A stretch of 9,530 nucleotides of DNA from Acidobacteriota bacterium. Lineage in GTDB: Bacteria; Acidobacteriota; Terriglobia; Terriglobales; Acidobacteriaceae. The stretch is from the NCBI GenBank assembly GCA_021819255.1, contig JAKART010000057.1:1-9530 (forward strand), read 5' to 3'. Made by a program: the position numbers and the translations under genes. Below the pieces are notes generated by a model. That model did no database searches and was not told where the DNA came from. It saw nothing but the letters and a program-made list of their open reading frames with translations. Positions 1 through 7,068 of this stretch are shown piece after piece (the first letter of the stretch is position 1; each line of letters begins with the position of its first letter).

Positions 1-1
1 C

Positions 2-1207
2 GCCCATGGAGCCGCCGAGGAAGAGGAGTATGTTCCCCGACGGGGAAGGCTGAAGGTGCGGCTGCGTGGCTTGCCGCGCAGCACCGGAGGCCGGATTGTC
101 TTTGCCTCGCTGGCCTTTGTTCTGTTGGCCGCCTTCTTGACGGCCTGGCTGGCTGCGCGCGCCTACCTGATGCGCGACCCGCGATTTGTGCTGGCGACTT
201 CGGACGATGTCCAGATTGTGGGCGCCGAACACCTTTCGCGGGACCAGGTTTTGAGTATCTTTGCCCCGGATCTGGAGCGGAGCATCTTTCGCGTGCCCTT
301 GACCGAGCGGCGAACCACGCTGGAACAGTTGCCGTGGGTGGCCCATGCGACTGTGATGCGTCTTCTCCCCGACGTCCTGCGAGTCAAGATCGTCGAACGG
401 GTCCCGGTGGCGTTTGTGCGCCAGGGAACCGAGATCGGATTGGTGGACTCCAGCGGCGTTCTGCTGGACCTGCCGCCGGAGGCGGCTGGGGATCCACGCT
501 ACTCCTTTCCCGTGCTCACAGGAGTCACGCCGCGGGAGCCGGCTGCGGACCGGGCGGCAAAGATACAGATGTATCTTCAGTTCATGAGGGCGCTGGACGG
601 CGCCGGACAGCATCTGACGGATTCGGTGAGCGAAGTGGATATCTCGGATGCTGAGGATCTGCGGGCTCTGATCACCTCGGGCGGGTCTGATGTTTTGGTG
701 CACTTCGGGCAGGAGCAGTTTCTCAAACGGTACCAGGAGTTTGAGCAGCACCTGCCGGAGTGGAGCCAAGATTATCCAAAGCTGGCCTCCGTGGATATGC
801 GTTATCAGGGACAGATCGTGTTGGGAATGCAAGGGAGCGGGGAAGCGGCCGCAGGCGGCGTGGCGCAGGCGGCTGCGGCGGGTGTGGGGCCGGCAGCGGC
901 TGGCCGGGCAGCTTTGCCCCTGGCGCGGGGCGTGAGACCGGCCGTACCTTTCTCTCCGCGGAGGCCGGCGGCCAAGGCGCGCGGCAAGAAGAGAGCTGCG
1001 GGCTCCGGAGTTGACGCCGCCAATGAGCGCGTCTTTGCCGAGTTATCCCGGGCCCATCGCGCTTCGCTCAGCCGGACGAACGAAGGGGCTAAGGGGAAGA
1101 GTGGGAAGGCACGTCGGCGCAGCGCGGTTGGGAGTGCGGTTGGAACCCCCGTCAGGAGCAGAGCCGCAGGCGCTTCCGGAGGCGGCAGCTACGGAGTGAC
1201 CCCATGA
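2..1207 (+). CDS. ftsQ: Cell division protein FtsQ (5' end probably outside the window)
   Basis: FtsQ/DivIB is a single-pass inner-membrane protein that links early and late divisome proteins in the periplasm. Numbering from the GTG at 56: a basic N-terminus, one membrane segment at about residues 13-37, a POTRA domain at about 41-115 with the family-like LPWVAHATVMRLLPDVLRV stretch, then the FtsQ/DivIB beta domain to about residue 256. Residues 257-383 are a low-complexity Ala/Gly/Arg/Lys-rich tail that normal FtsQ proteins of roughly 250-280 residues lack. The reading frame has no stop back to base 2. The residues before the GTG (acidic EEEEYVPRRGRLKV) look like a normal cytoplasmic FtsQ N-terminus, so I treat the gene as 5' partial. 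The alternative start is GTG 56, which has a purine-rich GGGGAAGG at 42-49. The TGA at 1205-1207 overlaps the ftsA ATG, indicating translational coupling. Identity is strong from the domain layout and the ftsA/ftsZ neighbours. Confidence 0.9.
   Translation, partial: AHGAAEEEEYVPRRGRLKVRLRGLPRSTGGRIVFASLAFVLLAAFLTAWLAARAYLMRDPRFVLATSDDVQIVGAEHLSRDQVLSIFAPDLERSIFRVPLTERRTTLEQLPWVAHATVMRLLPDVLRVKIVERVPVAFVRQGTEIGLVDSSGVLLDLPPEAAGDPRYSFPVLTGVTPREPAADRAAKIQMYLQFMRALDGAGQHLTDSVSEVDISDAEDLRALITSGGSDVLVHFGQEQFLKRYQEFEQHLPEWSQDYPKLASVDMRYQGQIVLGMQGSGEAAAGGVAQAAAAGVGPAAAGRAALPLARGVRPAVPFSPRRPAAKARGKKRAAGSGVDAANERVFAELSRAHRASLSRTNEGAKGKSGKARRRSAVGSAVGTPVRSRAAGASGGGSYGVTP
1193..1196 (+). promoter_or_regulatory. 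Shine-Dalgarno site for ftsA inside the end of ftsQ
   Basis: GGAG lies 7 nt before the ATG at 1204. Together with the ATGA overlap of the ftsQ stop, it fixes the ftsA start and suggests ftsA translation is coupled to ftsQ. Confidence 0.7.
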
Positions 1208-2430
1208 ACTCGAAGACGGACAATCTGATTACCGTACTGGACGCAGGAAGCTCGAAGAGCTGCGTTCTGGTCGCCGAACTGGTGGATGGCGTCCTGCGCT
1301 ATCGCAGCCATGGCGTGGAGGCCTCCCGTGGCATGCGGCGGGGAGTGATCTCAGACCTTGGACTTGCCGTCCAGGCGATTGATGCGGCGGCGCTGCGGGC
1401 TGAGAAGGGCGCCAAGGCTCCAATTGAAAATACGGTGGTGGGCATCGGCGGACCGCATGTGCGCGGGGTGAACTCGCAGGGCGGAATCAGCATGGGCAGC
1501 CGTATGAAGGAGATCTCGCGCGAGGACGTGCGTTCGGCGATCGACCGGGCGCGCAGCATCGGACTGGCGCCGGATCGCGAGGTGCTCCATCTGCTTCCCC
1601 AGCAGTTCATCCTGGACGATCAAGGCGGGATTCACGACCCGGTGGGGATGGTTGGCAACCGGCTGGAGGTCTGCCTGCACCTCTCCACCTGCTCCGGCAG
1701 CGCGGCGCAGAGCGTGGTGACCTGCGCCAACCGAGCCAAGCTGGAGGTGGTGGATACGGTCTTTGAGGGTATCGCGGCGGCCGAAGCGGTGCTCTCCGCG
1801 GATGAGCGTGAGCTGGGCGTCTGCGTGGCGGACATTGGATCGAGTTCCACCGAGCTGGTGGTTTTCTTTGAGGGCAGCGTGGCGCACACGGCGGTGCTGC
1901 CCATCGGCGGCGACCACTTCACCAATGATCTGGCGGTTGGGCTGCACGTGGGCGTAGAGGAGGCCGAGCGGTTGAAGCGGCTGTATGGGAACTGCGTGGT
2001 GACTGCTGTTCCTCAACTCAATGAGATTGAGGTGGGGGGCGACCTGGCCTCCGGCGGGCAGCCCGCGCGGTTGGTGCGGCAGAGGTTCCTGGCGGAGATT
2101 CTGGAGCCGCGGGCACGCGAGATGCTGACAATGCTGCGGGATAACCTGCGCGCCGGCGGCGTGCTGGACGCCATGGGAGCCGGATGCGTCTTTACCGGCG
2201 GCGGAGCTCTTCTGGCGGGCATGCTGGACCATGCGGAGAGCCTGCTCCGCGTGCCGGCGCGGATCGGCTACCCAGTGCCGCTGAGCCGGATGCCCGCGGA
2301 GCTGGCGCGGCCGGAGTTTTCCGCCGCGATTGGCATGCTGCTCTACACCCATCGGACCCAGATCAGCAAGGACAGCGAGGACCTGGGGTGGGTTCAGAAG
2401 GTCAGATCGATCTTTGCGGGCAGTTTCTAA
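1204..2430 (+). CDS. ftsA: Cell division protein FtsA, actin-like membrane tether for FtsZ
   Basis: FtsA is an actin-fold ATPase that polymerises on the inner membrane, binds the FtsZ C-terminal peptide and recruits later divisome proteins. The 408 residues are a normal FtsA length. The phosphate-1 loop is VLDAGSSKS (about 11-19), the family-specific SHS2/1C subdomain occupies about 87-165, the phosphate-2 loop is ADIGSSSTELVVF (209-221), and the adenosine motif is FTGGGALLAGM (330-340). The last residues, GWVQKVRSIFAGSF, can form the amphipathic membrane-targeting helix typical of FtsA. The phosphate-2 loop carries serines where many actin-family proteins have glycines (DxGGGT), but the overall motif order is intact. 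The start is set by GGAG 7 nt upstream and by overlap with the ftsQ stop. A 58-bp gap follows before the next gene. Assignment is secure from motifs and position. Confidence 0.96.
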   Translation: MNSKTDNLITVLDAGSSKSCVLVAELVDGVLRYRSHGVEASRGMRRGVISDLGLAVQAIDAAALRAEKGAKAPIENTVVGIGGPHVRGVNSQGGISMGSRMKEISREDVRSAIDRARSIGLAPDREVLHLLPQQFILDDQGGIHDPVGMVGNRLEVCLHLSTCSGSAAQSVVTCANRAKLEVVDTVFEGIAAAEAVLSADERELGVCVADIGSSSTELVVFFEGSVAHTAVLPIGGDHFTNDLAVGLHVGVEEAERLKRLYGNCVVTAVPQLNEIEVGGDLASGGQPARLVRQRFLAEILEPRAREMLTMLRDNLRAGGVLDAMGAGCVFTGGGALLAGMLDHAESLLRVPARIGYPVPLSRMPAELARPEFSAAIGMLLYTHRTQISKDSEDLGWVQKVRSIFAGSF

Positions 2431-2488
2431 GTGCTTCTGCTATTTGCCGTGTTCTGAGGGAAGGAGAACTGCTTTAGACTAAGGGGAT

Positions 2489-3151
2489 ATGAGATTTTGC
2501 AGAAGCGTTGCAGTTGTTTTCTCCCTGTTGCTGGGTTTGGGGTGCGCCCGGGCGGCACGGGCCCAGGTGGGTGTGTATCTCGGCTATCAGTCCACCCCAA
2601 TCACCGGCATTACCTGTTTTGATCCGCAAGGCCAGTGCTCCGACCCCAATGGCAAAGTCTACCCTCAGGGGCTCCTGATGGGCGCCTATTACGACTTTCG
2701 CAACATCGGTCCCGTGCGCTTGGGGGTCGATCTCCGCGGGGGCACCTTGCACTCCTACAAGTCGGCGAGCAGTTCGGCGGGAGGAAACGACACGACAGTG
2801 CTGGACGACGTGTTGCTGGGTCTGAAAGGATCGATGCGCGGACCTTACTTCTGGTTGAACCCATACGTGCAGCTTTCGGCCGGGTATGCGCGCAGCAACG
2901 CCACTCTACCCTTCGGATCGAGCCTGACCACCGTCTATCCCTTGCCCCGGCTGGAAGACAACTTCATTATGTATGAGGGCTTTGTCGGCACTTCCGTGCG
3001 CCTGGCGTCCTGGCTGGATCTGCGGCCGATCGAGCTGGGCCTTGGCAATATGAACCGTTTTGGCAGCAGTGGGGCCACAGTGGACGGGCCAAGTTCCGTG
3101 GGCGTGGAGCAGATTGGAGCTTCCGTGGTCATCCATATGCCCACCCCGTAG
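2489..3151 (+). CDS. Exported protein, probable small outer-membrane beta-barrel
   Basis: I do not recognise a named family. The 220-residue product starts with a clear Sec signal peptide: basic MRFCR, a hydrophobic core at about 7-18, and a probable cleavage after ARA at residue 25. The mature part of about 195 residues alternates short hydrophobic/aromatic stretches (VGVYLGYQS, GLLMGAYYDF, VRLGVDLRGG, YFWLNPYVQLSAGYAR, YEGFVGTSVRLASWLDLRP, GASVVIHM) with polar Gly/Ser/Asn turns, as expected for an eight-stranded outer-membrane barrel. C43 and C50 could form a disulfide in an external loop. A near-canonical lipobox is absent (GLGC), so a lipoprotein is unlikely. An in-frame TAA at 2480-2482 makes the ATG at 2489 the first possible start. 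The gene sits in the same direction between ftsA (58 bp) and ftsZ (189 bp), an unusual position. Barrel is inference; export is well supported. Confidence 0.8.
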   Translation: MRFCRSVAVVFSLLLGLGCARAARAQVGVYLGYQSTPITGITCFDPQGQCSDPNGKVYPQGLLMGAYYDFRNIGPVRLGVDLRGGTLHSYKSASSSAGGNDTTVLDDVLLGLKGSMRGPYFWLNPYVQLSAGYARSNATLPFGSSLTTVYPLPRLEDNFIMYEGFVGTSVRLASWLDLRPIELGLGNMNRFGSSGATVDGPSSVGVEQIGASVVIHMPTP

Positions 3152-3172
3152 CTCTGCGGGCCTCCGCTCCAG

Positions 3173-3192
3173 CCGGCCAAGGATAAGGCCGG
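3173..3192 (+). repeat. Short inverted repeat downstream of the barrel gene
   Basis: CCGGCC and GGCCGG flank the 8-nt loop AAGGATAA, giving a 6-bp GC stem 21 nt after the stop of the upstream gene. No T-run follows, so it is not a canonical intrinsic terminator. It could be a weak transcript-end or stability structure in the 189-bp gap before ftsZ. I see no other clear signal in that gap apart from the ftsZ ribosome binding site. Confidence 0.3.
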
Positions 3193-3326
3193 GCAGTTGC
3201 TGTTGTAGGACGCCGGAACGGCTGGCAGGGATCGGCTGGCTCCTTCCGTCGACGCAGGAGGCAGTTCGGGCGTGCGATTCAGGCGCGCCGCCGTGGAGAA
3301 TGGAGCAAAGAGATTCACCACCGCTC

Positions 3327-3332
3327 AAGGAG
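3327..3332 (+). promoter_or_regulatory. Strong Shine-Dalgarno site deciding the ftsZ start
   Basis: AAGGAG lies 8 nt before ATG 3341. The same frame is open upstream to a GTG at 3272, which would add 23 residues ([12 protein letters not shown]...) with no FtsZ character. The strong site favours 3341. Confidence 0.8.
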
Positions 3333-3340
3333 AGGCGCCT

Positions 3341-5287
3341 ATGTATAACCTGCCAGAAGACCCGTTCGGCGTGAAGCGCTCTGAAGCGTACGATCTTCGC
3401 CAGACGGAATCCCTCCGGATTCATTATCAGGAAGAGACGCGCCGCAACGCACGCATCAAGGTGATTGGCGTGGGCGGTGGTGGAAACAACGCGATCAACC
3501 GGATGATCGAAGCCCAGGTGGAAGGGGTTGAGTTCATCTCGGCGAATACTGACGTGCAGGCGCTGGAGGGATCCAATGCTCCGGTCAAGCTGCAGTTGGG
3601 CGTCAAGCTGACCAGCGGATTGGGCGCCGGGGCCAATCCGGACGTGGGCCGGAATGCGGCCCTGGAAGATACCGACAAGATCATTGAAGCGTTGGAGGGC
3701 GCCGACCTGGTCTTTGTGACCGCCGGGTTGGGTGGAGGCACGGGCACCGGCGCTGCGCCGGTGATTGCCTCCCTGGCCAGCGAGATGGGCGCGCTGACCA
3801 TCGCCGTGGTCACCCGGCCCTTTGCCTTTGAAGGCAAACGCCGGGCGATGCAGGCCGAGCGCGGCTTGCAGGAGCTGTTGGAGTCGGTGGATACGCTGAT
3901 CGTGATTCCCAATGACAAGTTGCTGGTTACCGCCAAGGACGCTGGTTTTTTTGAGAGCTTCCGGATCGCCGACGACATTCTGCGCCAGGGCGTGCAAGGA
4001 ATCTCCGACATCATTACCATCCCCGGGGTGATCAACCGCGACTTTGCCGACGTGAAGACGACGATGGCGGGGATGGGATACTCGGTGATGGGAACGGCCG
4101 TCCGGTCCGGTCCGGACCGGGCGCGTGAGGCGGCGATGGCGGCCATCGCGTCGCCGCTGTTGGAGGCTGGAGCCATTGATGGAGCGCGCGGCATCCTGAT
4201 CAACATTACAGGCTCCAGCGGATTGAAGTTGAGCGAGGTGATTGAGGCCTCTTCGATCATTCAGGAGGCGGCTCACGAGGACGCCAACATCATCTTCGGC
4301 GCGGTGCAGGATGAAGCGCTTGGGGATCAGGTGAAGTTCACGGTGATCGCAACCGGATTCCGGGAGGCGATGCCGGCCCGAAGGGAGCGCATGATGGCGG
4401 CCTCGGCGCTGCCTACCGCGCACCATGACGTCCTACCACCCCGGATCGTGGCCCGGCCGCTGGTCTCCAACTCCCAGGAGCCCAGGCAGGCGCGCGAGAC
4501 GGCGCCTGCGCAGCCGGTGATCTACTCCTCGCCGGCGCTTCAGCCGAGCATTCGCTTGGCCGGTGAACGAGCCACGGAGGAGGCGCTGCGCAGCGGTTCT
4601 GCTCCAGATCCTCAGGCGCAGGTAAACCCGGCCTCTGCGGGCTTCGTTCCGTCGTCGATGTTTGTCTCCGCGCCGGCCATCTCTCCTGGAACCTCAGCTC
4701 CCACGGCGGCGCAGGGTTCCCGAGCGCCCTTCCCGGTCTCGTCCTACTATGAGACAGCCAGGCAGCAGGCCTGGCATGACCAGAGCGTTCGGGTTGAGTT
4801 CGTTCCCAATCCGGAAGCCCACTTTGAGTCGTTCGATGCGTCTGTTCCAGCAGGGGCTGTGGAGATGGAGGCGGCGACGCATGCCGCATCGGCGCCGGAT
4901 TCTCCGCCCACCCAGGCCGACGGATCTGCGCCCATTCCGGTCGTCGTCGAGCACATCGCGCCGGCGGTCTCCGGCCCGCATGCCGAGCAGCTTTCGCCCA
5001 TGACCGCAGGCGCTGACATCGAGACGGCGGTCGAGCAGGCTCGGGATTCTCGAAATGAAGCGGCTGGCGGGGAGGGCTCCGGGGAGTTGTTGCCGGTCAA
5101 GGCTTCGGTATTCGATGATGATTTCTTCCGCAAACCAAAGGAAGAGTTGGCTCCGGCTCCGGCGGAGGATCCGGCCAGGCCGCAGTGGCCGAGCGCCAAA
5201 GTGCCGTCATTCTCGGGCTATGCGGGAGAGCCTGCCGGGGACAACGATGAGTTGGATATTCCGGCGTTTCTGCGCCGCAAACCGTAG
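3341..5287 (+). CDS. ftsZ: Cell division protein FtsZ with a very long C-terminal linker
   Basis: FtsZ is the tubulin-like GTPase that polymerises into the cytokinetic ring. The core at about residues 38-345 is complete: [17 protein letters not shown] (39-55), SANTD (67-71), the tubulin signature GGGTGTG (131-137), [11 protein letters not shown] (158-168), and the T7 synergy loop [11 protein letters not shown] (229-239) with both acidic residues needed for GTP hydrolysis. An N-terminal extension of about 37 residues precedes the core. From about 345 to 633 runs a Pro/Ala/Ser/Glu-rich, probably disordered linker of about 290 residues, far longer than the roughly 50 residues in Escherichia coli. 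It contains a distinctive acidic-aromatic patch, [13 protein letters not shown] (590-602). The end, [13 protein letters not shown], is the conserved C-terminal peptide that binds FtsA and other partners. The total of 648 residues is well above the usual 350-450. The start is chosen by AAGGAG at 3327. Identity is certain. Confidence 0.98.
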   Translation: MYNLPEDPFGVKRSEAYDLRQTESLRIHYQEETRRNARIKVIGVGGGGNNAINRMIEAQVEGVEFISANTDVQALEGSNAPVKLQLGVKLTSGLGAGANPDVGRNAALEDTDKIIEALEGADLVFVTAGLGGGTGTGAAPVIASLASEMGALTIAVVTRPFAFEGKRRAMQAERGLQELLESVDTLIVIPNDKLLVTAKDAGFFESFRIADDILRQGVQGISDIITIPGVINRDFADVKTTMAGMGYSVMGTAVRSGPDRAREAAMAAIASPLLEAGAIDGARGILINITGSSGLKLSEVIEASSIIQEAAHEDANIIFGAVQDEALGDQVKFTVIATGFREAMPARRERMMAASALPTAHHDVLPPRIVARPLVSNSQEPRQARETAPAQPVIYSSPALQPSIRLAGERATEEALRSGSAPDPQAQVNPASAGFVPSSMFVSAPAISPGTSAPTAAQGSRAPFPVSSYYETARQQAWHDQSVRVEFVPNPEAHFESFDASVPAGAVEMEAATHAASAPDSPPTQADGSAPIPVVVEHIAPAVSGPHAEQLSPMTAGADIETAVEQARDSRNEAAGGEGSGELLPVKASVFDDDFFRKPKEELAPAPAEDPARPQWPSAKVPSFSGYAGEPAGDNDELDIPAFLRRKP

Positions 5288-5319
5288 CCCGGAGCCAGGA
5301 GCCATAGCCCGGAGCCAGG
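5285..5319 (+). repeat. 15-bp direct repeat overlapping the ftsZ stop codon
   Basis: TAGCCCGGAGCCAGG occurs at 5285-5299 and again at 5305-5319, a 20-bp period. The TAG of the first copy is the ftsZ stop codon. The 5 bases between copies (AGCCA) echo part of the unit, so this looks like a local duplication. Confidence 0.85.
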
Positions 5320-5565
5320 CACGGCTTGGACTCACTCCGGGGCGCTTCTCGCCGGCGAGCTCGGTGGCCATGCGTGGCCCCTGAAAAGGGGTGGAAGTTG
5401 AACGGCGAGGTTGAGTGGCGGAGATCATGGCCTGCCGGTGCCGGCTGGGCTGCTGATCGTGGACCATGCCGCCGGGACGGAAGCTGATCTGGAACGGGAG
5501 GCATGCCACCGGAACAGCATGGGCCAAGAACCTTGAACCAGGCAAGCTGCTGAGACAGAGAGTTG
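5320..5565. other. Non-coding gap between ftsZ and the transpeptidase gene
   Basis: No convincing gene is present. The gap holds a perfect 12-bp palindrome CTCGCCGGCGAG (5348-5359), a hairpin GGCCA-tgcg-TGGCC (5366-5379) and an overlapping hairpin CCCC-tgaaaa-GGGG (5378-5391). The two hairpins share C5378 and C5379, so they compete. Neither is followed by a T-run on either strand. I found no clear -35/-10 pair before the next gene. The 46 bases before the start hold only weak purine stretches. Confidence 0.6.
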
Positions 5566-6762
5566 ATGGAACGGATCGCAAAACGGTTGCCGGTATTGCT
5601 GCTGTGGCTGGTCTGCTGCTGGGGAGCCCAGGCGACGACTTCCACGGTGCGGCACAAGCACCGGCACGGCTCTGCGGCGACCGTGCATCGGCGAGCGCTG
5701 CGCGGCTCCGCAGCCGGCCGTCAGACCGAGTTGGCGCGCGTGCGTTACCGGCGGCGCCATCCGACGCATCTCTACGCCCAGCGTTTTCTTGGCAGCAACT
5801 TTGCCGACATTCAAACTCTCACTGCGGGAGACGTGACCGCCGGGGAGGATCCGGTGGCGCGCGCGGCGGCGATTCAGGCTCTGGACGGCATGAATGGGAC
5901 CGTGCTGGCCATCAATCCGATGAATGGGCGGATTCTGGCGATGGTCAACCAGAAGCTGGCCTTGAGCGCCGGCGCGGAGCCCTGTTCGACCATCAAGCTG
6001 GCGGTGGCGCTGGCGGCGCTGAAGGAGGGCCTGGTCGAGGCGGATACGCCGGTCAATCTGGGCGGGAACTACTCTGTGGACCTGACTCACGCCCTGGCGC
6101 GCTCGATCAATCTTTACTTTGAAGTGTTGGGCCGCACCATGGGGTTTGAACGCGTCAAGCATTATGCCAACGAATTTGGCCTGGGCGAGCTGGCCGGGTA
6201 CAACATCCCGGGAGAGCATCTGGGGGTGTATCCCGACGTGGCTCTGCCGGCGGTGGATGGCGGCGTGGGCAGGATGTGTTCTTTTGGCGAGAGCATCTCC
6301 ATGACACCGTTGCAACTGGGAGCTCTGGTAAGCGCGATCGCCAATGGCGGAACGCTTTACTACCTGCAGCATCCGGCCTCTCAGCAGGAAGTGGAGAACT
6401 TTGAGCCCAAGGTGAAGCGGGTGCTGGATATCCAGAAGGTGATCCCGCAGATCCTGCCGGGCATGGCGGGAGCGGTGGACTTCACCCACGGCACCGCACG
6501 GTCGCTGCGCAAGAGCTTTGTGCAGTTCCCGGTGTTTGGCAAGACGGGCACCTGTTCGGATGATGGAATGCGCTTTGGCTGGTTTGTGAGCTATGGCGAG
6601 GCGCCCTCCGGTCCAGTGGTGACGGTGATCTTCCTCAAAGGCGGCGGACTTCTCTCCGGACCCAAGGCAGCGGAGATGACGGGAGTCTTTTACCGCGCAC
6701 TGTATGAACACAACGTGTTTCCACAGACGAGTACGGAGACGGTGGCCGATGCGCGGCGATAG
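5566..6762 (+). CDS. Exported penicillin-binding-type transpeptidase, compact
   Basis: The product (398 residues) carries the full serine transpeptidase/penicillin-binding signature: SxxK as STIK (141-144, catalytic S141), SxN as SIN (180-182), and KTGT (326-329). Flanking text is family-typical: NGTVLAINPMNGRILAMV (110-127), ISMTPLQLGALVSAIANGG (244-262) and FGWFVSYGEAPSGP (337-350). The N-terminus MERIAKRLPVLLLWLVCCW followed by GAQATT is a signal peptide or anchor. Residues about 29-68 are strongly Arg/His-rich and lie where FtsI or PBP2 would have a much larger pedestal domain. There is no glycosyltransferase domain, so class A is excluded. It probably crosslinks or trims peptidoglycan in the periplasm, and its place after ftsZ suggests a division-related role, which is inference. 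A class D beta-lactamase-like protein is a less likely alternative because the motif spacing and TPLQ block fit penicillin-binding proteins. ATG 5566 is preferred to TTG 5563; an in-frame TGA at 5551 excludes anything longer. The ribosome binding site is weak. Confidence 0.88.
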   Translation: MERIAKRLPVLLLWLVCCWGAQATTSTVRHKHRHGSAATVHRRALRGSAAGRQTELARVRYRRRHPTHLYAQRFLGSNFADIQTLTAGDVTAGEDPVARAAAIQALDGMNGTVLAINPMNGRILAMVNQKLALSAGAEPCSTIKLAVALAALKEGLVEADTPVNLGGNYSVDLTHALARSINLYFEVLGRTMGFERVKHYANEFGLGELAGYNIPGEHLGVYPDVALPAVDGGVGRMCSFGESISMTPLQLGALVSAIANGGTLYYLQHPASQQEVENFEPKVKRVLDIQKVIPQILPGMAGAVDFTHGTARSLRKSFVQFPVFGKTGTCSDDGMRFGWFVSYGEAPSGPVVTVIFLKGGGLLSGPKAAEMTGVFYRALYEHNVFPQTSTETVADARR

Positions 6763-6843
6763 CGCCCTACGCCGGAAGACTGCTCCGGGATGAGGAGGCT
6801 TGAAACTTTAGCCGGGCAAGACGACGAGCTCTGGGCCTCCTCC

Positions 6844-6890
6844 TGGCCCGGGCTTTTGGCCCGCGCTCCTGGCCCGCGCTCCTGGCCCGC
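6844..6890 (+). repeat. 13-bp tandem repeat, about 3.6 units
   Basis: The units are TGGCCCGGGCTTT (6844-6856), TGGCCCGCGCTCC (6857-6869), TGGCCCGCGCTCC (6870-6882) and a partial TGGCCCGC (6883-6890). The middle two are identical. Immediately upstream GGGCC (6833-6837) can pair with GGCCC (6845-6849) of the first unit, and a TTTT at 6854-6857 follows. That gives a weak terminator-like arrangement after the transpeptidase gene, although the T-run is not directly at the stem. Confidence 0.75.
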
Positions 6891-6903
6891 ACGGAGAGGC
6901 TTC

Positions 6904-6931
6904 TCGACGAGGACGCGGAACCTGCTATAAG
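6904..6931 (+). promoter_or_regulatory. Candidate sigma70-type promoter for nnr-tsaE
   Basis: TCGACG (6904-6909, four of six matches to TTGACA) is 16 bp from TATAAG (6926-6931, five of six matches to TATAAT). It is the best-looking pair in the gap before nnr. Transcription from it would start near 6938 and give a leader of about 130 nt. It is a pattern match only. Confidence 0.35.
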
Positions 6932-6949
6932 GGGGATGAGGCGGAAGCG

Positions 6950-6971
6950 AAGCCGCTGCGCCCAGCGGCTT
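6950..6971 (+). other. 9-bp perfect stem-loop in the probable nnr leader
   Basis: AAGCCGCTG (6950-6958) and CAGCGGCTT (6963-6971) are perfect reverse complements around a CGCC tetraloop. A run of five T lies at 6985-6989, 13 nt after the stem, too far for a canonical terminator. It falls between the candidate promoter and the nnr start, so it may shape the leader RNA. The remaining bases up to 7068 show nothing else I can name. Confidence 0.55.
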
Positions 6972-7068
6972 GCCCTCCAAGAGATTTTTCCCCATTCCAG
7001 AAATGGCCATCCTGCGGCCTCTTCGCTTACGGCACAGGAACTGTGGCCCGGTTCCAAGGCAGGCGGAG

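Noticed and set aside
3272..3340. N-terminal extension of ftsZ from GTG 3272
   Set aside because: The added residues are not FtsZ-like and ATG 3341 has a strong AAGGAG at good spacing.
2906..4426. Long minus-strand open frame (about 506 codons) opposite ftsZ
   Set aside because: It mirrors the codon structure of ftsZ in a GC-rich genome, is His/Arg/Gln-rich with no domain, and ftsZ on the + strand is certain.
5366..5391. Intrinsic terminator after ftsZ
   Set aside because: The stems are only 4-5 bp and no T-run follows on either strand.
5425..6711. Minus-strand open frame (about 428 codons) opposite the transpeptidase gene
   Set aside because: Same shadow effect: no domain or signal, and the + strand carries a complete set of transpeptidase motifs.
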